A DNA stretch of 29,737 bases from UBA1724 sp051884615 (GCA_051884615.1 JBJEVT010000040.1:1-29737); one strand, 5' to 3'; shown: positions 7,895 through 16,508, counted from the stretch's first letter. The notes: generated by a model not told the origin, from the letters alone. Program-made: numbers and translations.

Positions 7895-9289
7895 GTGAAG
7901 GAGTCTCTTCCCGAGGTGGCGGTGATCGGCGGCGGGCCCGCGGGGCTTGCCGCCGCCCTTCGCCTGGCCCGTTGTGGAAAGCGGGTGGGGCTTTGGGAGC
8001 GTCACAGCCGCCTGGGGGGGATGAATTCCTGGTATCTCCGGCAGGGCAGGGTGGTGGACACCGGGCTCCACGCCCTCACCAACTTCTCCTCGCCCCAGGA
8101 GACCGCCGCTCCCCTGAACCAGCTCCTGCGCCAGTTGCGAATCCGGCGTCAGGAACTGAATCTGACCCCGCAAAAGCGCTCCCGCATCCTCTTCCCCCAG
8201 GGAGAGGTGGTGCTCACCAACGATTTTGCGTCGGTGGAGGCGCAGTTTCGCCGCCTCTTCCCCGGGGACTTCCCGGGATTCACGGCCCTGGTGGAGGAAC
8301 TCCGGCGGCGGGGATACAACAGCACCGCCCCCAGGGGGGAGTCCGCCAACGCCCTCCTGGAAAGGCATATCGCCTCTCCCTGCTTCCGGGATATGCTCCG
8401 CTTCCCGGTCTTCTTCTACGGATGCCCCTCTCCGTCGGACATGGAGGCCAATGCCTTCGCCACCATGTTCCGCAGTATCTTCCTGGAGGGACTGGGACGC
8501 CCCGCCGGGGGAATGCGTCCCTTCCTGGAGATCCTGGAAGCCCATCTTCGGCGGGAGGGGGTGGAGCTCCATTTGGCAGATGGCGTGGAGGCGCTCCTCC
8601 TTTCCCGGGAAGGACGCCTCCGGGGCATCCGCACCCGGCAGGGTGGGGAAATTCCCGTCAGCCAGGTGGTTTCCACCATTGGCGCCCGGGAGACCGCCGC
8701 CCTCTGTCCCCCCGGCACCCTTCCCCGGCTGGAGGTCTGCCCCCCGGGAGAAATCTGCTTCCTGGAGGCCATCTTCACCCTCCCCGCCGCCCCCGCCCGC
8801 TACGGATTTCAGGACGCGGTCCTCTTCCTCTGCCAAACCCCCGAATTTTCCTTCGCCCCCACCGACCACGGCGAGAACCAGGCCCTTCTGGTCTGCGCCC
8901 CGGGAAACTATCAGGGCGAGGAAGATTCCCCCGAGGCCACCCTCCTGCGGATCTCCACCATGACCCGAAAGGAACTCTGGGACAAAGCCCAGGACCCGGA
9001 AGAGTACGCCCGAAGAAAACACCAGTGCGCCGAAGCTCTCCTCCAGGCACTGGAAGGATATTTCCCCCGGATGGCACGGGAGGCGACCCTGTTGGACGTC
9101 TTCACTCCCCATACCATCCATGCCTTCACGGGACATGTAAACGGCGCCATCTATGGCTCCCCGGAAAAACTCCCCCAGGGAGAAACAGGATTGCCCGGAC
9201 TGGTCCTGGCCGGCACGGACCAGGGACTCCTGGGCATCGTGGGCGCCCTTCTCTCTGGCGTCCTCGCCGCCAATACCCTGCTGCGGTAA
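7895..9289 (+). CDS. FAD-dependent oxidoreductase, phytoene desaturase (CrtI)-like
   Basis: 464 residues, GTG start. The N-terminus has the dinucleotide-binding motif VAVIGGGPAGLAAALRLA (8-25) ending in the acidic residue of LWER, then RLGGMNSWYLRQGRVVDTG, as in carotenoid desaturase/isomerase and related NAD(P)/FAD amine-oxidase-like proteins. The C-terminal GLVLAGTDQGLLGIVGALLSG is the matching FAD-closing segment. No carotenoid biosynthesis partner (crtB, crtE) is nearby, so the substrate is open; a general polyene or other redox role is possible. Its 21-bp distance from the aminotransferase suggests an operon. A weak purine-rich AGGGCAGGGCG precedes the GTG. The stop is followed 20 bp later by long repeat copy A, which carries a terminator-like hairpin. 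Confidence 0.8.
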   Translation: MKESLPEVAVIGGGPAGLAAALRLARCGKRVGLWERHSRLGGMNSWYLRQGRVVDTGLHALTNFSSPQETAAPLNQLLRQLRIRRQELNLTPQKRSRILFPQGEVVLTNDFASVEAQFRRLFPGDFPGFTALVEELRRRGYNSTAPRGESANALLERHIASPCFRDMLRFPVFFYGCPSPSDMEANAFATMFRSIFLEGLGRPAGGMRPFLEILEAHLRREGVELHLADGVEALLLSREGRLRGIRTRQGGEIPVSQVVSTIGARETAALCPPGTLPRLEVCPPGEICFLEAIFTLPAAPARYGFQDAVLFLCQTPEFSFAPTDHGENQALLVCAPGNYQGEEDSPEATLLRISTMTRKELWDKAQDPEEYARRKHQCAEALLQALEGYFPRMAREATLLDVFTPHTIHAFTGHVNGAIYGSPEKLPQGETGLPGLVLAGTDQGLLGIVGALLSGVLAANTLLR

Positions 9290-9309
9290 CACGGAGGGGC
9301 GCAGAGGGG

Positions 9310-9822
9310 CGCTGCCGCTTCAACACGGAGGACACAGAAGCGCCTGCGGCGCGCACAGATGACACGGAGGGTTGAAGACGGGGGCGTTCCGGCATCCGGC
9401 TCCGGATGCCTTGTTGTTCCCGGGGTCGCCCAGGGGAGAAAATGCTCCTGTCGGAGCACTCTCTCCCTCTGGCTTCCCCCCGGACAACTTCCCCGGTTCT
9501 TTTTTTGGGGGGGGAAGCAATCTTCCCCCCGGGCTTCCTAGAACCCCTAGAATCCCTAGAACATCTAGGGCATCTAGGGCATCTAGCCCTTTGATTCTCC
9601 CGGGGAAGAGAAATGCTCCTGTCGCCCCCCCTCGTCTTTTTCTCTCGCGCGCATACGCGCGCATACATGCGTGCGGGGTAATCGGTTTCCCCGCGCCCCC
9701 CACCCTGCCGCCCTCACCGTAATACGGATCGGGAGGACGGCAATCTCGTGGGCAGCCAACGCTCGAAATTCCCAGGGACGCCATGCCCATTCCCTGCCAT
9801 GACGGCGACAATGCCGCACGGG
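9310..9822. repeat. Long direct repeat, copy A (513 bp)
   Basis: This sequence matches 11838-12472 almost base for base apart from a roughly 120-bp insertion in the second copy and a few substitutions. It opens with a CACGGAGGACACAGA motif, then contains the hairpin GGCATCCGG/CCGGATGCC, the hairpin TGCTCC/GGAGCA (9443-9458), poly-T/poly-G runs, a block of short CTAGAA and CATCTAGGG repeats (about 9537-9593), and an alternating CGCGCATACGCGCGCATAC segment. No convincing gene lies inside it. It fills most of the 700-bp gap between the oxidoreductase and the ATPase gene. Confidence 0.9.
9391..9418 (+). terminator. Terminator-like hairpin in repeat copy A
   Basis: GGCATCCGG, CT, CCGGATGCC form a perfect 9-bp inverted repeat, followed by TTGTTGTT. 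The tight centre would open into a larger loop. It lies about 100 bp after the FAD oxidoreductase stop and probably ends that transcript. The same element recurs in copy B. Confidence 0.5.
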
Positions 9823-9879
9823 TCGGCGCCCAGCAGGCGCTGCCGCGGGAACACAGCCCCCATCCCGGGGCAGGGGGGA

Positions 9880-9910
9880 GGAATTTCCATTTTCCAGAAA
9901 AGGAAATTCC
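9880..9910. promoter_or_regulatory. Strong dyad upstream of the ATPase/RloB cassette
   Basis: GGAATTTCC (9880-9888) and GGAAATTCC (9902-9910) are perfectly complementary, and the inner TTTT/AAAA adds more pairs around one A-A mismatch. No T tract follows, so a terminator is unlikely. It sits 79 bp before the preferred ATPase start, just ahead of an AT-rich stretch with TATATT at 9944-9949 that may be a -10 box. It could be an operator or an RNA hairpin. Only the left half (GGAATTTCC) recurs after copy B, near 12482. Confidence 0.45.
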
Positions 9911-9989
9911 GTGGCGGCGGGACACATGGACAGAAAAAATGTCTATATTAGGGGTATTCCTGTAATTTTTGGCATTGATGGGAGAAGAT

Positions 9990-11210
9990 ATGCTTTTGTC
10001 GCTGCGCATACAGAATTTTCGGTCCATCCTCGACCTCGTGTTGCCTCTAGGCTATGGGGAATCGAAGGCCCCCAATGGCTACCAGGAATGGCCCACGCTG
10101 CCGTTTCTGGAGCAATCGGGGCATCGGGCGGTTCACACGCTGGGGCTGTTCGGGGCCAATGCCTCCGGGAAATCGAATATCATCCAGGCGCTTGGCGTGC
10201 TGAAGAAGCTGCTGATGGGACATGACCCGAAGCTGTATGCGCCCAACAGGCTTCATCACGACGGCCATGTCACCACTTTTGTGGTCACGGGAGCGACTCC
10301 GGAGGCGGGCGTTTTCACATACGCCATCGGCTACGATGCCCGGGAAATACATACGGAACGCCTGGAATGCAACGGGAAGGAACTTTATGCGAAAGGGGAG
10401 GATGGGCTTTTCCTGGGAGGCTTGCAGAAGAAGTACTACGAGAAAGAGCGCCTGGAGGACATATACAGGGTGGAGTGCCTCAGTCAGGATGGACGTCACA
10501 CCGGGTGCCTTTTGTCCCGTCTTGCCACGAACTATGCGGGATTGAATCCTGGATTGTCGGCGGTTTACAAGGGGTTGACCAGCGGTCTGGAGATTCACGA
10601 AAGCAACGGTTTTTCCGGCCGGGAGGGGCTGGCGCAACTCATGGCTTCCCTGGGAGATGGTGTGGATGTGCAGAGGGCCTTCGCGGAGATAGACGAACTT
10701 CTCCGGCGCCTGGATCTTGGCATTCGCCGCATGGAATACCATCCTGAAGCGGAGGGGGGCGCAACGGATATCATCGAGGCGATCCGCACCTTCCACAACG
10801 ATGTGGAGGGACGGGAGGTGCAGTTCAGTTTTGCGGATGAATCCATGGGGACGCGGGCTGCCTTTGGGTTGCTTGGCGTATGCCTGGCGGCGCTGCATTC
10901 GGGCAAGACGCTGGTGATGGATGAAATCGATTCCTCCCTGCATTCCCTTTTGGTGGCCGAACTCATCAAGCTCTTCAGAGACAAACAGTATAATAGAAAC
11001 AACGCCCAATTACTGTTCAGCGCCCACAACACCGATCTGCTGGACAGAGAATTGCTTAGGGTGTCGGAGGTCGGCATCGTGAATAAGACCCTCAAACAGG
11101 GGACGATGCTCCGGCGCCTGTGCGATTTCAAGGGGGTGCGCAATGTGACCAACTTCCGGAAGCAATATCTGGAAGGCCGTTTCTCCGGCATTCCGTTTCC
11201 CTATGTGTAG
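9990..11210 (+). CDS. ABC-type/AAA_15-like ATPase of a two-gene defence-like cassette
   Basis: 406 residues from the ATG at 9990. The upstream TTG at 9969 and ATG at 9978 are in frame, but MLLSLRIQNFRSI is the normal N-terminus of this family and GGGAGAA precedes it. Walker A is GANASGKSN (55-63). The signature-like SFADESMGTRAAFGLLG, Walker B LVMDEIDSSLH (D311, E312) and the H-loop SAHNTDLLD (H346) are all intact, so it is an SMC/Rad50-like ATPase with a long middle insertion. Such ATPases pair with a nuclease-like partner in AbiL, RloAB, PARIS and OLD-type systems. The RloB-like gene starts 8 bp later. Compared with the housekeeping genes around it, base composition looks lower in GC. Confidence 0.85.
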   Translation: MLLSLRIQNFRSILDLVLPLGYGESKAPNGYQEWPTLPFLEQSGHRAVHTLGLFGANASGKSNIIQALGVLKKLLMGHDPKLYAPNRLHHDGHVTTFVVTGATPEAGVFTYAIGYDAREIHTERLECNGKELYAKGEDGLFLGGLQKKYYEKERLEDIYRVECLSQDGRHTGCLLSRLATNYAGLNPGLSAVYKGLTSGLEIHESNGFSGREGLAQLMASLGDGVDVQRAFAEIDELLRRLDLGIRRMEYHPEAEGGATDIIEAIRTFHNDVEGREVQFSFADESMGTRAAFGLLGVCLAALHSGKTLVMDEIDSSLHSLLVAELIKLFRDKQYNRNNAQLLFSAHNTDLLDRELLRVSEVGIVNKTLKQGTMLRRLCDFKGVRNVTNFRKQYLEGRFSGIPFPYV

Positions 11211-11218
11211 CCACGGGA

Positions 11219-11815
11219 ATGATGAACTATCCACAGAATCGCATTGCCATCGTGCTTTGTGAAGGCAAATCGGAGATGGCGTATGCCCAGGAGCTGAATC
11301 GCTTGCTGCGGGAACAGGAGATACCTGCCGTCTTCCAGCCGGTCCTCGTGGGGACAGGCTATTTCCCCAGCGTGTTTTCCAAATACAAATCCGTCCGCCG
11401 GGGAAATCCCCGCACGCGGATCTTCATCTGGGTCGACTGGGATATTTATGCCAGGAATGACAAGCAGACAATGGACGCCTACGCCGCCAAACCTGTGGGG
11501 GTTCCCGATTTCTTCTTCTCCCGACAAAACTTCGAAGACTTCCTGGCAACGCACCTCCACAGGGACAAATTGAAGGCGTGGGTGGAGATTTGCAGGCAAA
11601 GGGGGCATCTGCAAAATCCCCTATGCTCGGAGGAGTATCTGTCGCTCCTGAAATCCCACTTGTTTGACCACTATGTCAAGGGGGCATTGCCCTTCGAACT
11701 GACGAGAGAACGCATCAGGCAAATGCTTGCCAACCAGAAGGAGACCTCCATGCCGTTGGTCTGCGATTTTGCCCAGGCAATTCGCCCGTTGTTCGAGGAC
11801 AGCACAGAGAGTTGA
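11219..11815 (+). CDS. RloB/TOPRIM-like partner protein
   Basis: 198 residues from ATG 11219 (a second ATG at 11222 is equally possible); it begins 8 bp after the ATPase stop, a clear operon. The N-terminal IVLCEGKSEMAYAQEL carries the acidic residue E15 and FIWVDWDIYARND has D73 and D75. This E...DxD layout is that of RloB/TOPRIM-like domains, which bind divalent metal and in relatives act as toxin or nuclease. FSRQNFEDFLATHL (100-113) resembles the conserved Asn-Phe-Glu segment of RloB proteins. It is the presumed effector of the ATPase/RloB pair. The stop lies at the edge of the CACAGAG-type repeat, so the last residues (STES) may be repeat-derived. Family identity is by motif only; DUF4276 or DUF4435 (AriB-type) are alternatives. 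Confidence 0.7.
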   Translation: MMNYPQNRIAIVLCEGKSEMAYAQELNRLLREQEIPAVFQPVLVGTGYFPSVFSKYKSVRRGNPRTRIFIWVDWDIYARNDKQTMDAYAAKPVGVPDFFFSRQNFEDFLATHLHRDKLKAWVEICRQRGHLQNPLCSEEYLSLLKSHLFDHYVKGALPFELTRERIRQMLANQKETSMPLVCDFAQAIRPLFEDSTES

Positions 11816-11837
11816 ATCCCATAGACCACACAGAGGA

Positions 11838-12472
11838 CGCTGCCGCTTCAACACGGAGGACACGGAGGCGCCTGCGGCGCGCACAGATGACACGGAGGGT
11901 TGAAGACGGGGGCGTTCCGGCATCCGGCTCCGGATGCCTTGTTGTTCCCGGGGTCGCCCAGGGGAGAAAATGCTCCCGCCGGAGCACTCCCTCCCTCTGG
12001 CTTCCCCCGGGACAACTTCCCCGGTCGGGCAAGCCCGCCTGTCTCCGCCCCCGGTTCCTTGGGGAAGCAATCTTCCCCCCCGTGGCTTCCTGGATTTCTA
12101 GGGCCTCCCTCCCTCTGGCTTCCCCCGGGACAACTTCCCCTGTTCTTTTTTTGGGGGGGGGGGGAAGCAATCTTCCCCCCGGGCTTCCTAGAACCCCTAG
12201 AATCCCTAGAACATCTAGGGCATCTAGGGCATCTAGCCCTTTGATTCTCCCGGGGAAGAGAAATGCTCCTGTCGCCCCCCCTCGTCTTTTTCTCTCGCGC
12301 GCATACGCGCGCATACATGCGTGCGGGGTAATCGGTTTCCCCGCGCCCCCCACCCTGCCGCCCTCACCGTAATACGGATCGGGAGGACGGCAATCTCGTG
12401 GGCAGCCAACGCTCGAAATTCCCAGGGACGCCATGCCCATTCCCTGCCATGACGGCGCCAATGCCGCACGGG
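11838..12472. repeat. Long direct repeat, copy B (635 bp)
   Basis: Second copy of the element at 9310-9822, same orientation. It is longer because of an internal duplication: 11987-12022 recurs at 12105-12140, and both halves continue into GGAAGCAATCTTCCCCCC-type sequence. The TGCTCC/GGAGCA hairpin is kept (11971-11986), with its loop changed from TGTC to CGCC. The CTAGAA/CATCTAGGG block and the CGCGCATACGCGCGCATAC segment are conserved. Together with copy A it brackets the ATPase/RloB cassette. The rest of the 781-bp gap before mutS (12473-12596) contains no gene that I can support. Confidence 0.9.
11919..11946 (+). terminator. Terminator-like hairpin in repeat copy B
   Basis: Same GGCATCCGG-CT-CCGGATGCC inverted repeat with TTGTTGTT as in copy A, about 100 bp after the RloB-like stop. 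It probably ends the cassette transcript before mutS. Confidence 0.5.
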
Positions 12473-12596
12473 GCGGGGGAGGGAATTTCCAGGGGCGTGG
12501 CAGGGGGCTCCGTTCCTCCGTGGCATGGCGGTGAGGCTTCCCAGCGGGGGTATATTTTGAAGTTCGGCGAAACAAAGACCCCCCTTTCCCCCTTTC

Positions 12597-15152
12597 ATGA
12601 CGGATACCCCGAAAAACTCCTCTTCCGTGGGAGAGCTGACTCCAGGCATGCGGCAATACATGGAGGCGAAGCGCTCCCTTCCCAAGGACACGCTCCTCAT
12701 GTTCCGCATGGGAGACTTCTATGAGATGTTCTTCGAGGATGCCAAGATCGCGGCGGGGCTGATGAATGTGGTGCTGACCAGCCGGGCAGGGGCGCCGTTG
12801 TGCGGCGTTCCCTACAAGGCGGTGCGCTTGTATGTGCCAAAGCTCCTGGCGGCGGGCTACAAGGTGGCCCTGGCGGATCAAATGGAGGACGCCAAGCTGG
12901 CCAAGGGGCTGGTGCGGCGGGACATCACCGAGGTGATCTCCCCGGGCACGGTCATGGAGGATACTCTCCTGGATGACCGCCGCAGCAACTATCTGGCCGC
13001 CCTGCTGCCCGCCGCCCGGGGCGGCATGTGGGGACTGGCCTCTCTGGAGCTCTCCACCGGCGAATTCCGGGTTGCGGAGCTCGCCTCCGATGAACTGGAG
13101 GCCGAACTGACCCGTCTGAATCCCGCCGAGATGCTGGCGCCCGGCTCCGTTCTGGAACAGTGGGAGAAGACCGGATTCCCCCCGCAGCTCCCCCATCATC
13201 TCTCCTGGACCAGCGTGGAGGACTGGCATTTCGATGTCCCCCTGGCCATCCAGGAGCTCCAGCGGCATTTCCGGGTGGCCTCCCTGGACGGCTTCGGGTG
13301 CCGGGGCATGGAGGTGGCCCTGGGGGCGGCGGGCGCCGTTCTTTCCTACGCCTGCCAGAATCTCCGGAAGGACGCCTCCAACATCACCACCCTCACCGCC
13401 TACCAGCCCGGGGAATGTCTCATTCTGGATCGCATCTCCCAGCGGAATCTGGAGCTGGTGGAGCCCCTCTTCGCCGGAGAAAAGAACAACACCCTCCTCT
13501 CCGTGCTGGATGAGACCGTCACCCCCATGGGGGCACGGCTGCTGCGGGAATGGATGCTGCGGCCCTTGCGGAGCCGTCCGGAGATTCTCCGGCGGCAGGA
13601 TGCGGTGGCCAACCTGGTGGAGAAACCCATGCTGCTGGGGGAGATCCGGGAAGCCCTGACCGCCATCCGGGATCTGGAGCGCACCGTCACCCGTCTGGCC
13701 GTGGGCAGCAACGCCACCGCCCGGGATCTGGTGGCCCTCCGCAACGGCCTGGAGATGCTCCCGGGCCTGAAGACCCTGCTGCGGGACGCCAACGCCGCCC
13801 TGCTCCAGGAACGAGAGGAGGAAATCCAGGAACTGCCCCAGCTTGCCGGCCTGATCCGCCGGGCCGTGGTGGAGGAACCCCCCGCCACCATCCACGACGG
13901 CGGCATCTTCCAGACGGGATACCACCAGGAGTTGGATGTGCTTCGCCGGGCATCCTCCGAGGGCAAGGACTGGATCGCCCAATACCAGCTCCAGGAACAG
14001 CAGCGCACCGGCATCAAATCCCTGAAGGTCCGCTTCAACAAGGTCTTCGGATATTTCATCGAGGTCTCCAAGAGCTTCCTGGACCAGGTGCCCCAGGAAT
14101 ATCTCCGGAAGCAGACCATCGTCAACGGGGAGCGCTTCATCACCCCGGAGCTGAAGGAAATCGAGGACAAGGTCCTGGGGGCCGACGAAAAGTCCCGCGC
14201 CCTGGAATACGAGCTTTTCCAGGAGATGCGCCAGAAGGTCTGCCAGATGCTGCCGGTGATCCAGAAGAGCGCCCGGGCCATCGCCCAGGTGGACTGCCTG
14301 GAGAGCCTGGCGCAGGCGGCCGTCCAATACCAGTATGTCCGTCCGGAGATCCTGGAGGAGCCGGTGCTGGACATCCGGGAGGGGCGCCATCCCGTCCTGG
14401 ACGCCCGGATGACGGACACCGCCTTCGTGCCCAACGACTGCCAGCTGGATGCCAACGACGGCCAGATCGCCCTCATCACCGGCCCCAACATGGCGGGCAA
14501 ATCCACCTACATCCGTCAGGTCGCCCTCCTGGTGCTCATGGCCCAGATGGGCTCCTTCCTGCCGGCGAAGAGCGCACGGGTGGGACTGGCCGACCGCATC
14601 TTCACCCGGGTGGGCGCCGCCGACGACCTCTCCCGGGGACAGTCCACCTTCATGGTGGAGATGGTGGAGACCGCCAACATCCTCAACCACGCCACTCCCG
14701 ACAGCCTCATCATCCTGGATGAAATCGGCCGGGGCACCTCCACCTTCGACGGACTCTCCCTGGCCTGGGCCATCGCCGAATATCTCCACGACACCCCCGG
14801 CGCCAAGGCCCGCACCCTCTTCGCCACCCACTACCACGAGCTCACCGACCTGGCTCTCACCAAGGCGGGGCTTCGCAACTACACGGTCTTGGTGCGGGAG
14901 CAGGGGGAGGAGATTCTCTTCCTGCGGAAGATCGTCCCCGGCATTGCGGACCGCAGCTACGGCATCCATGTGGCCCGGCTGGCGGGCATTCCCAAGCCCA
15001 TCCTGAAACGGGCGCAGCAGGTCCTGGAGAATCTGGAATCCAACGAATTCGACGAAAACGACCGGACCCGTCCCAAGCTGGCCGAGACAAAGCGCCGGGG
15101 CAAACGCTCCCCCGCCGACAACCCCAATCAGCTCACCCTGGGATTCTTCTAG
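12597..15152 (+). CDS. mutS: DNA mismatch repair protein MutS
   Basis: 851 residues, full length for MutS (about 850). It recognises base mismatches and small loops and recruits MutL. The mismatch-wedge motif F41-Y42-E43 (GDFYEMF) identifies the MutS1 type. Connector, lever and clamp regions follow (the clamp segment FNKVFGYFIEVSKS is present). The ATPase has Walker A GPNMAGKST (629-637) and Walker B with D708-E709 (LDEIGRGTSTFDG). The C-terminus ends NQLTLGFF, which resembles a beta-clamp binding peptide (inference). The ATG is preceded by an unbroken 18-nt pyrimidine run (12579-12596) instead of a Shine-Dalgarno sequence. It heads the compact run mutS-waaA-hrpB-GH36; the waaA gap is 42 bp. 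Confidence 0.97.
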   Translation: MTDTPKNSSSVGELTPGMRQYMEAKRSLPKDTLLMFRMGDFYEMFFEDAKIAAGLMNVVLTSRAGAPLCGVPYKAVRLYVPKLLAAGYKVALADQMEDAKLAKGLVRRDITEVISPGTVMEDTLLDDRRSNYLAALLPAARGGMWGLASLELSTGEFRVAELASDELEAELTRLNPAEMLAPGSVLEQWEKTGFPPQLPHHLSWTSVEDWHFDVPLAIQELQRHFRVASLDGFGCRGMEVALGAAGAVLSYACQNLRKDASNITTLTAYQPGECLILDRISQRNLELVEPLFAGEKNNTLLSVLDETVTPMGARLLREWMLRPLRSRPEILRRQDAVANLVEKPMLLGEIREALTAIRDLERTVTRLAVGSNATARDLVALRNGLEMLPGLKTLLRDANAALLQEREEEIQELPQLAGLIRRAVVEEPPATIHDGGIFQTGYHQELDVLRRASSEGKDWIAQYQLQEQQRTGIKSLKVRFNKVFGYFIEVSKSFLDQVPQEYLRKQTIVNGERFITPELKEIEDKVLGADEKSRALEYELFQEMRQKVCQMLPVIQKSARAIAQVDCLESLAQAAVQYQYVRPEILEEPVLDIREGRHPVLDARMTDTAFVPNDCQLDANDGQIALITGPNMAGKSTYIRQVALLVLMAQMGSFLPAKSARVGLADRIFTRVGAADDLSRGQSTFMVEMVETANILNHATPDSLIILDEIGRGTSTFDGLSLAWAIAEYLHDTPGAKARTLFATHYHELTDLALTKAGLRNYTVLVREQGEEILFLRKIVPGIADRSYGIHVARLAGIPKPILKRAQQVLENLESNEFDENDRTRPKLAETKRRGKRSPADNPNQLTLGFF

Positions 15153-15160
15153 CCCCCGCC

Positions 15161-15176
15161 GGGGGCGGCCGCCCCC
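15161..15176. other. 16-bp perfect GC palindrome between mutS and waaA
   Basis: GGGGGCGGCCGCCCCC is a perfect palindrome, 8 bp after the mutS stop. The overlapping GCCCCC/GGGGGC could form an alternative hairpin (15153-15166). No T tract follows, so it is not a classical terminator; it could stabilise the mutS 3' end or be a chance product of the GC-rich spacer. Confidence 0.5.
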
Positions 15177-15194
15177 ACTTCCCTCTTCGCCGCC

Positions 15195-16499
15195 ATGCTT
15201 CTCCTCTACAATCTCCTCTTCCCCCTGCTCCTCCTCCTCTATCTCCCCTTCTATGTGGTGCATATCCTTCGCAGGGGAGGGCTGACCCGGGATTTCTGGG
15301 AGCGCTTCGGCATCTTCCCCCGGGAGGTGAAGGAGCGTCTCCGGGCTTTGAAATCCCCCGTCTGGGTGCATGCGGTCTCCGTGGGGGAGTGCGTGGAGGC
15401 CATCTCCTTCATCCGGCGCTGGCAGGAGCGCCATCCCGGCGAGGAATTCGTGCTTTCCTGCGGCACCTCCACGGGCTTTGCCACGGCGAAGAAGGGGTTG
15501 CCCGCCCAGGTGGTGTGCGTGTATTGTCCCATGGACTGCTGGTGGATGGTGCGCCACGCCGTGCGCCTGATCCATCCCCGCCTCCTGGCCATCCTGGAGG
15601 TGGAGATCTGGCCCAATCTGATCCGGCAGACCCGGCGCTTCGGCGCTCCGGTGGTCATGGTGAACGGACGCCTCTCCGACCGCTCCAGCCGGGGATACGC
15701 CCGGTGGGGATTCTTCTTCCGCCCCCTCTTCCGGGCCTATGGCCTCCTGTGCGTCCAGACCCCCGAGGACCAGGCGCGCCTGGAACGGGTCGTCGGACAG
15801 GATGACCGCATCCATGTGGTGGGCACCGTGAAGTTCGACCAGGTGGCGCCGGGCAACGCCGCCCAAAGCGAGGAGACCCTCCGGAGGGCCTTCGGCGCCG
15901 ACCCGCATCTCCTCTTCTGCGTGGGCAGCACCCATCCGGGAGAGGAGGAGCTGATCTGCCAGGCTTTCGCCCGCATCCTCCCCTCCCAGCCCCGGTGGCG
16001 CATGATTCTGGTGCCCCGCCACGCCGAACGGGCCCAGGAAGTGGCCGCCGTCCTGGACGCCTTCCATCTCCCCTGGCAGTCCGTGGCCCCCGTTCCCGGA
16101 AATCCTCCCCAGGCGCCGGAGGGGCAGGCCCAGGTGCTCCTGGTGAACACCACCGGCCAGCTGATGGGATACTATCGCGCCGCCGACCTGTGCTATGTGG
16201 GCAAGAGCCTGGCGGGGCAGACCGGGGGACACAACATCATCGAACCCGCCATCTTCGGGAAGGCCATCCTCTACGGACATCACATGGAGAATTTCCGGGA
16301 GGTGGACCAGCTCTTCCGGCAGGCCGGAGCCGCCGAACCCGTGGAGGGGGACGCCTTGCTCTTCCCCGCCCTCCAGGGGCTCATGGGCAACGCCGCCAGA
16401 CGGGAGGAGCTGGGCCGCCGTGCCCGGGCGCTGGTGGACACCCACCGGGGCGCCATCGACCGCACCCTCGCCCTCATCGACGCCCTCCCCCGGCCCTAG
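15195..16499 (+). CDS. waaA: 3-deoxy-D-manno-octulosonic acid (Kdo) transferase
   Basis: 434 residues, the normal length for WaaA/KdtA. It transfers Kdo from CMP-Kdo to the lipid A precursor at the cytoplasmic face of the inner membrane, so the organism should make LPS. The N-terminal hydrophobic stretch (1-24, rich in Leu) is the membrane anchor. WVHAVSVGE carries the likely catalytic base E65, EVEIWPNL starts at E135, NGRLSDRS follows, and the GT-B C-terminal half has GKSLAGQTGGHNIIEPA, the CMP-Kdo binding loop. The ATG follows a pyrimidine-rich segment (15172-15194, 3 purines) with no Shine-Dalgarno site. hrpB starts 9 bp downstream. Confidence 0.95.
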   Translation: MLLLYNLLFPLLLLLYLPFYVVHILRRGGLTRDFWERFGIFPREVKERLRALKSPVWVHAVSVGECVEAISFIRRWQERHPGEEFVLSCGTSTGFATAKKGLPAQVVCVYCPMDCWWMVRHAVRLIHPRLLAILEVEIWPNLIRQTRRFGAPVVMVNGRLSDRSSRGYARWGFFFRPLFRAYGLLCVQTPEDQARLERVVGQDDRIHVVGTVKFDQVAPGNAAQSEETLRRAFGADPHLLFCVGSTHPGEEELICQAFARILPSQPRWRMILVPRHAERAQEVAAVLDAFHLPWQSVAPVPGNPPQAPEGQAQVLLVNTTGQLMGYYRAADLCYVGKSLAGQTGGHNIIEPAIFGKAILYGHHMENFREVDQLFRQAGAAEPVEGDALLFPALQGLMGNAARREELGRRARALVDTHRGAIDRTLALIDALPRP

Positions 16500-16508
16500 C
16501 GCTCCTCC

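Noticed and set aside
9311..10027. Several open frames inside repeat copies A and B
   Set aside because: The copies differ by indels that break any shared frame, and the translations are Arg/Pro-rich with no domain.
11120..11218. Upstream start for the RloB-like protein inside the ATPase gene
   Set aside because: The added residues match no family N-terminus and overlap the ATPase by 91 bp; the ATG at 11219 follows the ATPase stop by 8 bp.
11715..16445. A very long open frame on the - strand opposite mutS and waaA
   Set aside because: Low-complexity Gly/His/Leu translation typical of the reverse strand of GC-rich genes; mutS and waaA on the + strand are unambiguous.
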